Made by a program: the position numbers and the translations under genes. 64,000 nt of DNA, from positions 1-64,000 of the forward strand of contig CAZNDO010000011.1 of assembly GCA_964571855.1 (NCBI GenBank). The letters run 5' to 3'. Origin of the DNA: CAYYFX01 sp964571855. Its GTDB lineage: Bacteria > ARS69. Every line of letters begins with the position of its first letter. Position 1 is the first letter of the stretch. Below the pieces are notes generated by a model. The model did not search any database, was not told the origin of the DNA, and worked only from the letters and a program-made list of their open reading frames with translations. Of the stretch, positions 1 through 8,457 are shown in pieces.

Positions 1-154
1 GGAGCGAAGGCCGGAGCCGGGACGGCGGAGGCCGAGCGCCCGCCGGGGAGGACCCCTCCGGCCGGCCGTGACCCGCCTCGGCTCCCCTCGGGGTTCGCCC
101 AGCGCGCGCCGCCGATCCCCTCCATCGCCCCACGCCGGGCCGTGGTCCGCACCT
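1..154. other. Short left-edge stretch without a gene
   Basis: Very GC-rich sequence downstream of the GH57 gene, which reads leftwards and stops at 155. I see no start codon with a ribosome binding site, no RNA gene and no clear hairpin with a T-run. It is probably the 3' flank of the branching-enzyme gene. Confidence 0.5.
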
Positions 155-1882
155 TCAGCCGAGCAGTATCGACTCGGCGTCGGCCCTCGCGGCATCCATG
201 GCGTCGCCGATCTCGGGGAAGAGGTCGTCGCGCTCCTCCACGCGGCGGAGGAACGCGCGGTCGGCGTCCGTCATCTCGGTGGCGCCCAGCAGGCGCCGCG
301 CGATTTGCAGGAGGTGCGCCACATCCTCCGCGTGACCGCGCACGCGCTCCGCGGCGTAGTCCGGCGCGCCGTCGGTCGTCATCAGGAAGGACCAGTCGGA
401 TGCGCTGAGCAGCAGCAGCTGGCGCGCGGCCGCGCGCAGGACGGCGTGCACGTCCTCGTCCTCGGAGGACGCCGCACGCGCGTGCAGCGCCCAGAGGTCC
501 TCCTCGGCGGGCAGCAGGAGCTGCCAGGTCCAGTCCACGCGCTCGTTGCGCCACACGCCGTGGCCGCCGCCGTTTCCCCAGGAACCCTCGGGTAGCGCGA
601 CCACCGTGTCCGGCGGCGTCTCGCGCGCGTGCCGGCCCAGCGTGGTGAGCGCGACGCGCGGGTCCGCGTGCAGTTGCTCCAGCGCGGCCTCGAGGAACGC
701 CACGCCCTCGAACCACCAGTGGCCGAACAGCTCGGCGTCGTACGGGGCGACGAGGATGGAGCCGTCCTCCGACCCCTCCAGCTCCGCGGTCACGAGCCCG
801 CGGAAGTGCGCCGCGTGCGCGGCCACGCGCGCGTGCGCCTCCTCCGGCAGGTACGGCTGCTTGTCGCCGAGTTCCACGCCCGGACCGGTGATGCGCCAGT
901 ACCGGTGCCCCCCGGAGTCGGACTTCTTGTGGAACTCCAGGTAGGCGCCGTCTCCCGGGTAGCCCGTCTCGCCGCTCCAAACCTGCAGGCTCGTGGCCGC
1001 GTCGCGCACGAAGCAGCACATGGAGCGCGCCGCCTCCGCGGAGCCCACGCGATACGAGCGCCGCGAGTCCGCGGTGAACGGCTTCGCCGGGGGCGCATCC
1101 GCCGCTCCGCCCGCCGCGCGCCGCCCGCTTCCGCGCGGCGTGGTCAGGAGATCCGACCACGCGCCGAGCGGCGCGCCGCCCTGCAGCAGCGCGGAGTCCA
1201 CCGGCGCGTACCGGAACCCGGCCAGCCCCACGAACTGCTCGATCCCGCAGCGCCGGCGCGCGAGCGCATCGCCCACGGGCGGCCGCCAGTCCCCCTCCGG
1301 CCGGTACGCCATCTCGGGAAGCCACAGGCCGTCCGGCGCGCGCCCGAAGCGGCGCGCGTGCACGCGTCGCGCCAGCTCCAGCTGCAGCGCGATGGTCTCG
1401 TCCCGGCCGAGCAGCGGAAGGTAGCCGTGCGTGGCCGCGCACGTGGCGAGCTCGAGCGCGCCGTCCCGCTCCAGCGCGGCGAACGCCCCGGGCAGGTCCC
1501 CGCCGAGATCGTCGAAGAAGAGCGCCAGCGACGCCGCGTAGAAGTCCGCCCACCGCGCCGCGAGCGCGGCCAGCTCCGCGTCCCCGCGCTCCCGGAAGCG
1601 CGCGGCGTCCTCGCGCGCGGTGCGCTCCCGCTCCTCCACGTACTCGCGGAAGATCGGGGCGAAGCGCGCGTTCGCGAGCTGCTCCGCCAGGACGGGGCTG
1701 ATGCTGAGCGTGACACCGCCGCGCACGCCGCGCGCGGCCAGGCGGCGCATGGCGCGCACGAGCGGGAGGTACGTGCCGAGGCACGCCTCGCAGACCCACT
1801 CCACGCCGTGGGGCCAGCGACCGTGACCGAGCACCCAGGGCAGATGTGCGTGCAGGAAGAAAGCGAAGTGCCTACGGGGCAT
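155..1882 (-). CDS. GH57 1,4-alpha-glucan branching enzyme
   Basis: 575 residues, cytoplasmic. The family (GH57/DUF1957) makes alpha-1,6 branches in glycogen-like glucans. Visible GH57 marks are HAHLPWV at residues 11-17, the nucleophile motif LWLPEMAY with Glu190, and the acid/base region APYDAELFGHWWFEG near residues 370-385, all characteristic of the branching-enzyme subgroup. The length is close to the usual 520-580. The ATG overlaps the last 11 bases of the upstream DUF3467 gene, so the two are probably translationally coupled. No other glycogen gene lies in the window. Amylopullulanase or 4-alpha-glucanotransferase are alternative GH57 activities, but the PYDAELFGHWW signature favours branching. 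Confidence 0.9.
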   Translation of the reverse strand: MPRRHFAFFLHAHLPWVLGHGRWPHGVEWVCEACLGTYLPLVRAMRRLAARGVRGGVTLSISPVLAEQLANARFAPIFREYVEERERTAREDAARFRERGDAELAALAARWADFYAASLALFFDDLGGDLPGAFAALERDGALELATCAATHGYLPLLGRDETIALQLELARRVHARRFGRAPDGLWLPEMAYRPEGDWRPPVGDALARRRCGIEQFVGLAGFRYAPVDSALLQGGAPLGAWSDLLTTPRGSGRRAAGGAADAPPAKPFTADSRRSYRVGSAEAARSMCCFVRDAATSLQVWSGETGYPGDGAYLEFHKKSDSGGHRYWRITGPGVELGDKQPYLPEEAHARVAAHAAHFRGLVTAELEGSEDGSILVAPYDAELFGHWWFEGVAFLEAALEQLHADPRVALTTLGRHARETPPDTVVALPEGSWGNGGGHGVWRNERVDWTWQLLLPAEEDLWALHARAASSEDEDVHAVLRAAARQLLLLSASDWSFLMTTDGAPDYAAERVRGHAEDVAHLLQIARRLLGATEMTDADRAFLRRVEERDDLFPEIGDAMDAARADAESILLG

Positions 1883-2261
1883 GGGGGCCCGGTCCCTCGG
1901 GCCCGCCGCCCGAGGGGACGCCGCCCGACGGGGCGCCGCCAGCGACCGGCGCGAACCCGATCCGCGTGTCGTCCGCCGCGCGGCCCGGCATCCGGATGGA
2001 CCCGTGCGCCTCCTCGTACATCTCCACGTTGTGATCCAGCAGCTCCCGGAGCGCCTTCGCGTGCTGCGGCGTCATCACGACGCGCGAGTAGATCTTCCCC
2101 TTGCGTCCGCCCGGGAGCACCCGCGCGAAGTCGAGCACGAACTCGCTCTGCGAGTGCGTGATGAAGATGAGGTTCGAGTACGTGCCCTCGGCCACTTCGT
2201 CCGGAAGCTCCACCGGCAGCTGCTGCGCCGGGGGCTGGGGGCGGCTGTTCGGCTGCGTCAT
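1872..2261 (-). CDS. DUF3467 domain protein
   Basis: 129 residues, no signal peptide or membrane segment. The central part (about residues 17-90) matches the DUF3467 pattern: a hydrophobic strand ending in HSQSEFVLDFARVLPG, then a segment with VVMTPQHAKALRELL. The C-terminal 25 residues are Gly/Pro-rich and probably disordered. The ATG follows a GAGG ribosome site. The biochemical role of the family is unknown. The gene lies between a secreted M6 protease gene and a GH57 gene and overlaps the latter by 11 bp. That suggests shared expression but not a defined function. Confidence 0.8.
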   Translation of the reverse strand: MTQPNSRPQPPAQQLPVELPDEVAEGTYSNLIFITHSQSEFVLDFARVLPGGRKGKIYSRVVMTPQHAKALRELLDHNVEMYEEAHGSIRMPGRAADDTRIGFAPVAGGAPSGGVPSGGGPEGPGPHAP

Positions 2262-2332
2262 GGCGATTTCCTCGGCTGGAGCCGACGGAGGGTACCGGCG
2301 GCGCGTGACGCGGGCAAGCGGCCCGGCGCGCA

Positions 2333-4063
2333 TCAGTCGCGGAGCAGGACCACCCTCCCCGCGGCGCCGCCGTCCGCACGGAAGAAGTACACGCCCGACG
2401 GCACGGCGTTCCCGCGCTCGTCCCGGCCGTTCCACACGGCCACGCGTCCGGCGGCGGTGAACTCGTCGGGCGCGTCGAGCACGCGCACCGGCCGCCCGCG
2501 CAGATCGAACACGCGGACGGTCCCGGCGGCGGCGCCCGCCGCGTCGACGCTCAGCACGAGCCCCGCGGTGCCGTGCAGCGCGGGGCGGAACGGGTGCGGC
2601 CGGGCGAACGGCAGCGGCACGTCCGCGATCAGGTTCGACACGGTGGCCGTGAACGACACCGCGCCCGAAGGCTGCGTCGCGATCGCCTCGACCTCCACGC
2701 CGCTGCCCGAACCGTCGTGCAGCGCGGACGACGGGTTCGACCCCGCGCCGAATGCGTCCGCCAGGCCGGGCCACGGGTCCGTGTCGTCCTGCGCCGGGTC
2801 CACGTCGCCGTCCTGCGGCACCAGCAGCAGCAGCCCGCGGCCGTCCGGGTAGTCGGATGCGCGGTTGCCGGCGCGCGTTTCGTCCACGTGGTACAGCAGC
2901 AGTCCCTGTCCCGGCAGTCCGGCGTCCCAGCCCTCGCGCGTGCGCACCTCCGCCAGGAAGTACTCGCCCACGCCGGGCGAGCCCGCGGCCCAGTCCACGC
3001 CGAACGGGTTCGCGCGGAGCTGCAGCGCGGCGGCGCCGCCGCCCGCGGGCTGCAGCACGTACGAGCCCTGCAGGATCTCGCCGCTTCCCGGCCCGAGGAC
3101 CTCCGGCGTCATCCAGCCGAGGAATGCCTTGGACCATGCGGAGAACGCCGCGGGCAGGCTGCCGGGCAGCGAGTGCGGCGGATCCGACGCCACGTGCGTC
3201 CACGTCCCCGCGTCCATGATCTCCCACGCGCCGATGCGGCTGACCGCGGTCTGCGTGTCGTAGAAGTCCGGCAGGCCCAGCATGTGCCCGAACTCGTGGC
3301 AGAACACGCCGATGCCCGCGATCGAGTCCGTCCACGCCGGGAAGAACAGCGCGCGGGCCCGCTGCATCTCCGGCGCCGTGAAGTAGTCCCGCACGCGCGG
3401 CAGTCCCGCGCCGAAGTCGCCCTCCACCACGGACCACTTGTGCGAGTTGATCGCGTACGGGTCCGGGAACGGCGTGAGCGCGGGGCTCGATGACCCGGCC
3501 CATTCGTAGCCCTCGCCGGAGTGGATCACGAGCAGCGCGTCCACGACGCCGTCGCCATCCGCGTCGTAGTTCCCGAGCGGGACGCCCGCGGCCACCGCCG
3601 CGGCCACGGCGTCCTCCGCCATCCGCTGCCCGTTGTTCGGATACGTGCCCACGCCGCCGTTGCCGGACGAGTAGTACAGCTCCGTGCGCGGCAGCGTGAA
3701 CCAGCCGTGCACGTCCCCGGTCACGTCCAGGCGCGCGCCGGACACGTCCCGGTAGTACGTGCGCATGGATTCGCCCGCGCCGAAGAGGTGCGCGGAGAAC
3801 CGCGACGGCGCGATGCGGTGCGGCAGGTCCGCGAACTCGGCGAGCAGCACGAGCACGTGCACGTTCCCCTCGGACGGCGCCGCGGCGCGGAGCACGCCGG
3901 TCGCGGGAAGCGGGGGAAGATCGTCGGTGGCGCCGCGCAGCACGCCGGTGGCGAAGCGCGGCGGCGGCAGGGCGCACTCCGGCGCGGCCGCGGCATGGGA
4001 CGCCACGCCGGCGAGGACCGCGCCGAGGAGCCAAGCGATGCGAGAACCCGGACCCGCCATCAT
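2333..4063 (-). CDS. Secreted M6-family zinc metalloprotease with FlgD-like C-terminal domain
   Basis: 576 residues. An N-terminal signal peptide (about residues 1-27, ending ASHAAAA) is followed by the M6 (immune inhibitor A-like) peptidase domain. The zinc site HEFGHMLGLPD lies near residue 256, with metal-binding His residues and the downstream Asp. A calcium-type loop DADGDGVVD precedes it. The last ~85 residues form a FlgD-like Ig fold containing VAVWNGRDERG and GVYFF, the kind used as a C-terminal export/anchoring domain in FCB-group secreted proteins. It is probably an extracellular protease. A 71-bp gap separates it from the DUF3467 gene downstream. Confidence 0.88.
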   Translation of the reverse strand: MMAGPGSRIAWLLGAVLAGVASHAAAAPECALPPPRFATGVLRGATDDLPPLPATGVLRAAAPSEGNVHVLVLLAEFADLPHRIAPSRFSAHLFGAGESMRTYYRDVSGARLDVTGDVHGWFTLPRTELYYSSGNGGVGTYPNNGQRMAEDAVAAAVAAGVPLGNYDADGDGVVDALLVIHSGEGYEWAGSSSPALTPFPDPYAINSHKWSVVEGDFGAGLPRVRDYFTAPEMQRARALFFPAWTDSIAGIGVFCHEFGHMLGLPDFYDTQTAVSRIGAWEIMDAGTWTHVASDPPHSLPGSLPAAFSAWSKAFLGWMTPEVLGPGSGEILQGSYVLQPAGGGAAALQLRANPFGVDWAAGSPGVGEYFLAEVRTREGWDAGLPGQGLLLYHVDETRAGNRASDYPDGRGLLLLVPQDGDVDPAQDDTDPWPGLADAFGAGSNPSSALHDGSGSGVEVEAIATQPSGAVSFTATVSNLIADVPLPFARPHPFRPALHGTAGLVLSVDAAGAAAGTVRVFDLRGRPVRVLDAPDEFTAAGRVAVWNGRDERGNAVPSGVYFFRADGGAAGRVVLLRD

Positions 4064-4301
4064 CCATCCCGGGGGAAGCGCCGTGGGGCCTCACCATACA
4101 CCGGGGCGGAGGCCCCGCCCACGGCCCGGCCGGTTGCTGCAACCCCTTTCCTTCCATCGGGTTCGACGGCGCGGCGCTTGACCCGGGCCGCGTTGACACC
4201 CGTTTCGCGCGCGTGCTACGGTCCGCGGTCGTTTCGTCGAGTCCGGCGGAAGCCGCCGCGCCCCGTCCCGTCCTCGGCCCGGCCACCTCCGGAGACCCGT
4301 C
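4064..4301. other. Divergent intergenic region between M6 protease and rfaE1
   Basis: 238 bp between two genes transcribed away from each other, so it must hold both promoters. On the plus strand a TTGACA/TACGGT pair is visible (separate entry). On the minus strand TATGGT (reverse complement of 4093-4098) is a possible -10 for the protease gene, without a convincing -35. Confidence 0.4.
4193..4222 (+). promoter_or_regulatory. Candidate sigma70 promoter for rfaE1 operon
   Basis: TTGACA at 4193-4198, 18-bp spacer, TACGGT at 4217-4222. It lies about 80 bp before the rfaE1 ATG and is the only good match in the divergent region. Confidence 0.45.
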
Positions 4302-5318
4302 ATGGCCCCGCCCCTCCTTTCCCCCGACCGCTTCCGGGAGATCGCGGCGCACTTCCCGGACCGCGGCGTACTCGTCGTGGGGGACGTGATGCTGGACGAG
4401 TACGTGCACGGGGAAGCGGCGCGCATCTCGCCCGAGGCGCCGGTGCCGGTCGTGGAGGTGGCGCGCGAGACCCTGCGGCTCGGCGGTGCCGCGAACGTCG
4501 CCCGGAACCTGGTGACGCTGGGCGGCCGGGTGGAGCTTCTCGCGGTCGTCGGGGTGGACTCGCGCGCCGAGCGGCTGCGCGCGGCCCTCACGGAGAAGGG
4601 GATCGACCCCGAGGGGCTGATCGAGGACGCCGGCCGGCCCACCACGCTGAAGACCCGCATCATCGCCGGGCAGCAGCAGGTGGTCCGCGTGGACCGGGAA
4701 AGCCGCGACCCGCTGGCCGGCCCCGTGCGGGACGCCTTCCTCGCCCGGCTCCGCGCGGCCCTGCAGCGCGCCGGCGGCGTGATCGTGTCGGACTACGGCA
4801 AGGGCGTGGTGGACCTGGAGCTGATGGGCGAGATCGCGGAGACGGCGCGGCGCCTCGGGAAGTTCGTCGCGGTGGACCCGAAGGAGTCGCACTTCTACCA
4901 GTACAAGCACGTGTCCATCGTCACGCCGAACGTGCACGAGGCGGGGCGGGCCACGCGGCTCGCCATCCGCACGCCGCAGTCCCTGGAGGACGCCGGCCGG
5001 CAGTTGCTGGCGGACCTGGACTCCGAGGCCGTGCTGATCACGCGCGGCCCGGAGGGGATGTCGCTCTTCCGCAAGGACCGGCCCACGCTGCACATCCCGG
5101 TGATGGCGCGCGAGGTGTTCGACGTGACGGGCGCCGGGGACACCGTGATCGCCACGTTCACGTTGGCCCGCGTGGCGGGCGCCTCCCTGGAGGAGGCCGC
5201 CATCCTCTCGAACGCGGCCGCGGCCGTGGTCGTGGGCAAGATGGGCACCGCGGCCGTGCTCCCGGAGGAGCTGGCCGCGGCGCTGGAGATCGGGTATCCG
5301 GCCGGGAAACCGTCGTGA
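4302..5318 (+). CDS. rfaE1: D-glycero-beta-D-manno-heptose-7-phosphate kinase
   Basis: 338 residues, PfkB/ribokinase fold. It phosphorylates heptose 7-phosphate at C1 in ADP-heptose synthesis for the LPS inner core. The N-terminal part shows VVGDVMLDEY and APVPVVEV followed by LGGAANVARNL, typical of HldE kinase domains. The PfkB catalytic signature DVTGAGDT sits near residues 274-281 with the catalytic Asp of GAGD. The stop codon overlaps the GTG of rfaE2 by 4 bp (GTGA), so the bifunctional HldE of enterobacteria is here two coupled polypeptides. Confidence 0.93.
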   Translation: MAPPLLSPDRFREIAAHFPDRGVLVVGDVMLDEYVHGEAARISPEAPVPVVEVARETLRLGGAANVARNLVTLGGRVELLAVVGVDSRAERLRAALTEKGIDPEGLIEDAGRPTTLKTRIIAGQQQVVRVDRESRDPLAGPVRDAFLARLRAALQRAGGVIVSDYGKGVVDLELMGEIAETARRLGKFVAVDPKESHFYQYKHVSIVTPNVHEAGRATRLAIRTPQSLEDAGRQLLADLDSEAVLITRGPEGMSLFRKDRPTLHIPVMAREVFDVTGAGDTVIATFTLARVAGASLEEAAILSNAAAAVVVGKMGTAAVLPEELAAALEIGYPAGKPS

Positions 5319-5842
5319 CGGACTCCCCGGAAGGGTCGAAGATCGCCACTTTGGAGGACGTGGTGGCCTGGCGGAAGCGCCTGGCCGCCGCGGGACGGAA
5401 GGTCGTCTTCACGAACGGGTGCTTCGACCTGATCCACCGCGGCCACGTGGACCTGTTCCGCGCGGCCCGGGCGGAGGGGGACGCGCTCGTCGTCGGCCTC
5501 AACACGGACGCTTCGGTCCGTCGCTTGAAGGGGCCGGCACGCCCGCTGGTGGGCGAGGACGACCGGGCGGAGGTGATCGCGGCCCTGGAGATGGTGGACC
5601 GGGTCGTGCTCTTCGCGGAGGACACGCCCGCGCGCGTCATCGACGCGCTCGTGCCGGACGTCCTCGTGAAGGGCGCGGACTGGGGACAGGACGCCATCGT
5701 CGGCCGCGAGACCGTGGAAGGGGCGGGCGGGCGCGTCGTGCGCGTGCGCCTGTCGGAGGGGCGCTCCACCAGCGCGCTCATCCGCACCGTGCTGGAGCGC
5801 TGCGCGGCGGGCAGCCCCGCGGCGAACGAGGAGGAAGCATGA
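5315..5842 (+). CDS. rfaE2: D-glycero-beta-D-manno-heptose 1-phosphate adenylyltransferase
   Basis: 175 residues from a GTG start that overlaps the rfaE1 stop. It is a nucleotidyltransferase of the cytidylyltransferase-like fold: TNGCFDLIHRGH at residues 33-44 holds the HxGH nucleotide-binding motif, and GRSTSALI near the C-terminus is the family's ISTS-like signature. It transfers AMP from ATP to heptose 1-phosphate, the step after the kinase encoded just upstream. Its TGA overlaps the sucC ATG by 4 bp (ATGA), so heptose synthesis and the TCA-cycle genes probably share a transcript. Confidence 0.93.
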   Translation: MTDSPEGSKIATLEDVVAWRKRLAAAGRKVVFTNGCFDLIHRGHVDLFRAARAEGDALVVGLNTDASVRRLKGPARPLVGEDDRAEVIAALEMVDRVVLFAEDTPARVIDALVPDVLVKGADWGQDAIVGRETVEGAGGRVVRVRLSEGRSTSALIRTVLERCAAGSPAANEEEA

Positions 5843-6993
5843 ACCTGCACGAGTATCAGGGCCGGGAGCTCTTCGCGAGCTACGGCATCCCGGTGCTGCC
5901 GGGGCACGTGGCCGCCACGCCGGAAGAGGCGCGCGAGGCCGCGAAGAAGCTCGGCGGCGGCCACGTCGTGGTGAAGGCGCAGGTGCACGCCGGCGGACGC
6001 GGCAAGGCCGGCGGCGTGAAGCTGGCCGAGAACGCGGAGCAGGCGGCGGAGCTGGCCAAGGTCATCCTGAAGCTGCGCATCAAGGACCTGCCGGTGCGCA
6101 AGGTGCTCGTGGCGCAGGCCGCGGAGATCAGGAGCGAGGCCTACTACGGCATCACGCTGGATCGCGCGGCGCGCCGGCACGTGGTGATCGCGTCGGCCGC
6201 GGGCGGCGTGGACATCGAGGAGGTGGCGCGGAAGACGCCGGACAGGATCGTGCGCCACCTCATCTCGCCGAAGACCGGGCTCACCGCGGACGAGGCGCTG
6301 GACATCGCGCGCCGCGTGCAGGGAGCGGAGGAGCAGGCGAAGCAGGCCGCGGACATCCTCCTCAAGCTGTGGAAGATCGTGGACGAGAAGGACACCTCGC
6401 TCGTCGAGATCAACCCGCTCGTGGTGAACGAGAAGGGCAAGGTGCTCGCCCTGGACTCCAAGGTCGTGCTGGACGACAACGGGCTCTTCCGGCACCCGGA
6501 GCTCGAGGCGCTGCGCGATCCGGACACGGAGAACAGGTCCGAGCGCATGGCCCGGGAGGCCGGGCTCTCCTACGTGAAGCTGGACGGCGACGTGGGCTGC
6601 TGCGTGAACGGCGCCGGCCTGGCCATGGCCACGATGGACCTCATCAAGTACTACGGCGGGGAGCCGGCGAACTTCCTGGATATCGGCGGCAGCTCGTCCC
6701 CGGAAAAGGTCCTCACCGCGATGAAGATCATCACCGCGGACAAGAACGTGCGCTCCATCGTGTTCAACATCTTCGGCGGCATCACCCGCTGCGACGACGT
6801 GGCGCGCGGGATCGTGGAGGCCGTGAAGAAGGGGAGGATCGAGCACCCCATCGTCGTGCGCCTCACCGGCACGAACGAGGAGGAGGCCCGGAAGATCCTG
6901 AAGGACTCCGGGCTGTCGCTCACGAGCGCCGAGACCATGGACGACGTCGTCCAGCAGGGCATCCGCCTGGCCCTGAAAGCCAAGATCGCCTGA
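5839..6993 (+). CDS. sucC: Succinyl-CoA synthetase (ADP-forming) beta subunit
   Basis: 384 residues, the normal length. The N-terminal ATP-grasp domain begins MNLHEYQGRELF, with VVKAQVHAGGRGKAGGVK as the nucleotide-binding loop. The C-terminal ligase domain contains LDIGGSSSPEKV and FNIFGGITRCDDVARG. Together with SucD it interconverts succinyl-CoA and succinate with substrate-level phosphorylation. It starts inside the rfaE2 stop and is followed 11 bp later by sucD. Confidence 0.96.
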   Translation: MNLHEYQGRELFASYGIPVLPGHVAATPEEAREAAKKLGGGHVVVKAQVHAGGRGKAGGVKLAENAEQAAELAKVILKLRIKDLPVRKVLVAQAAEIRSEAYYGITLDRAARRHVVIASAAGGVDIEEVARKTPDRIVRHLISPKTGLTADEALDIARRVQGAEEQAKQAADILLKLWKIVDEKDTSLVEINPLVVNEKGKVLALDSKVVLDDNGLFRHPELEALRDPDTENRSERMAREAGLSYVKLDGDVGCCVNGAGLAMATMDLIKYYGGEPANFLDIGGSSSPEKVLTAMKIITADKNVRSIVFNIFGGITRCDDVARGIVEAVKKGRIEHPIVVRLTGTNEEEARKILKDSGLSLTSAETMDDVVQQGIRLALKAKIA

Positions 6994-7004
6994 GGGGAGC
7001 CGAC

Positions 7005-7877
7005 ATGGGAATCCTGGTCGACAAGAACACCCGGCTGCTCGTCCAAGGCATCACGGGGCGCGACGGGTCGTTCCACACGGACAAGATGATCGAGTACGGC
7101 ACGAACGTGGTGGGCGGCGTGACGCCGGGCAAGGGCGGCCAGACCGCCTCCGGCCGTCCCGTGTTCGACACGGTGAAGGAGGCGGTGGCGGCCACGAACG
7201 CGAACGCCAGCGTCATCTACGTGCCGGAGAAGTTCGCCGCGAAGGCCATCATCGAGGCGGTGGAAGCGGAGCTGCCCTTCGTGGTGGCCATCACCGAGGG
7301 CGTTCCCGTGAACGACATGGTGAACGTCTGGGCCGCCGTGCAGGGCTCGCGCACGCGGCTGCTCGGCCCGAACTGCCCCGGCGTGATCACGCCCGGCGCG
7401 TGCAAGGTGGGCATCATGCCCGGGCACATCCACCGCCCGGGGAACGTGGGCGTGGTCAGCCGCAGCGGCACGCTCACCTACGAGGTCGTGGACCAGCTCA
7501 CGCGGGCCGGCATCGGCCAGTCCACGTGCATCGGCATCGGGGGGGACCCCATCATCGGCACGAAGTTCGTCGACGTGCTGGAGCTCTTCGAGAAGGACCC
7601 GCAGACGGAGTGCGTGGTGATGATCGGGGAGATCGGCGGCACGGACGAGGAGGTCGCGGCCGAGTGGATCTCGGCGCACATGACGAAGCCGGTCGTCGGC
7701 TTCATCGCGGGCGCCTCGGCGCCGCCGGGCCGCCGCATGGGGCACGCCGGCGCCATCGTCTCGGGCGGCACCGGCCGCGCCGAGGACAAGATCGACGCCC
7801 TCACGAAGGTGGGGGTGAAGGTGGCGGTGACGCCCACGGAGATCGGCAAGCTGGTCTCGCAGCGGGTCGCCGCGTAA
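7005..7877 (+). CDS. sucD: Succinyl-CoA synthetase alpha subunit
   Basis: 290 residues from an ATG preceded by GAGGGGAG. The CoA-binding Rossmann domain comes first (VQGITGRDGSFHT near residue 14; GGVTPGKGGQ). The phosphorylated active-site His lies in GHAGAIVSGG near residue 246, the invariant SucD signature. It is the partner of the upstream sucC product. A strong GC hairpin follows the stop codon. Confidence 0.96.
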   Translation: MGILVDKNTRLLVQGITGRDGSFHTDKMIEYGTNVVGGVTPGKGGQTASGRPVFDTVKEAVAATNANASVIYVPEKFAAKAIIEAVEAELPFVVAITEGVPVNDMVNVWAAVQGSRTRLLGPNCPGVITPGACKVGIMPGHIHRPGNVGVVSRSGTLTYEVVDQLTRAGIGQSTCIGIGGDPIIGTKFVDVLELFEKDPQTECVVMIGEIGGTDEEVAAEWISAHMTKPVVGFIAGASAPPGRRMGHAGAIVSGGTGRAEDKIDALTKVGVKVAVTPTEIGKLVSQRVAA

Positions 7878-7890
7878 CGTCGCGGAGGGA

Positions 7891-7920
7891 GGCCCCGCCG
7901 CGGCGCATCGCGGCGGGGCC
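7891..7920 (+). terminator. Hairpin after sucD
   Basis: Perfect 12-bp inverted repeat (7891-7902 pairing with 7909-7920) around a 6-nt loop. No T-run follows, so it may be a weak or Rho-assisted terminator, or an mRNA-stabilising structure between sucD and ndk. Confidence 0.55.
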
Positions 7921-7940
7921 CGTCCGCATCCGGAGGAGTC

Positions 7941-8369
7941 ATGGCAGTGGAGAGGACGCTTCTCATCGTCAAGCCCGACGCGGTCGCGGCCGGGCACGCC
8001 GGCCACATCCTCGCCAAGCTCGAGGGCGAGGGGGGATTCAAGGTCCGGGCGCTCCGCATGGAGCACCTCACGGCCGCGTCGGCGGGCAGGTTCTACGCGG
8101 TCCACAAGGAGCGTCCGTTCTACAAGGACCTCGTGGAGTTCATGACCTCGGGTCCGTGCATCCCCATGGTGCTGGAGCGGGACAACGCCATCGCCTTCCT
8201 GCGGGATTTCATCGGGGCCACGAACCCGGCGCAGGCCCGGGAGGGGTCCATCCGCAAGCTGTACGGCTCCTCCATCCAGAACAACGCCGTTCACGCCTCG
8301 GATTCGGCCGCTTCGGCCTCCCAGGAGATCCCCCACTTCTTCCCCGAAACCGCGGTGGTGGCGGCCTAA
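7941..8369 (+). CDS. ndk: Nucleoside diphosphate kinase
   Basis: 142 residues. It begins ERTLLIVKPDAV, the canonical Ndk N-terminus, and carries the phosphohistidine motif NNAVHASDS with the active His near residue 118. It balances NTP pools by phosphate transfer from ATP to NDPs. A GGAGGAG ribosome site lies just before the ATG. The C-terminus (HFFPETAVVAA) is slightly longer than the shortest homologues. It follows sucCD, a common partner because succinyl-CoA synthetase generates NTPs. Confidence 0.96.
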   Translation: MAVERTLLIVKPDAVAAGHAGHILAKLEGEGGFKVRALRMEHLTAASAGRFYAVHKERPFYKDLVEFMTSGPCIPMVLERDNAIAFLRDFIGATNPAQAREGSIRKLYGSSIQNNAVHASDSAASASQEIPHFFPETAVVAA

Positions 8370-8428
8370 AGCCCTGCCGGGACGGGAGTTCGGCGTCCGC
8401 CGGGGCGACCGGCCCCGGCGGAACCGAT

Positions 8429-8457
8429 TTGACACGGCCCATGCCTATCCCTAATCT
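8429..8457 (+). promoter_or_regulatory. Candidate promoter overlapping the yceD start
   Basis: TTGACA at 8429-8434, 17-bp spacer, TAATCT at 8452-8457. The -10 falls inside the first codons of the longest yceD reading frame (ATG 8441). Either the promoter is not used, or translation begins downstream, for example at the in-frame GTG 8492. Confidence 0.4.

Noticed and set aside
1872..5093. A 1073-codon open frame on the minus strand
   Set aside because: Only its last 130 codons (the DUF3467 gene) are real; the rest is the antisense of rfaE1 and the wrong frame of the M6 protease, open because stops are rare at this GC content.
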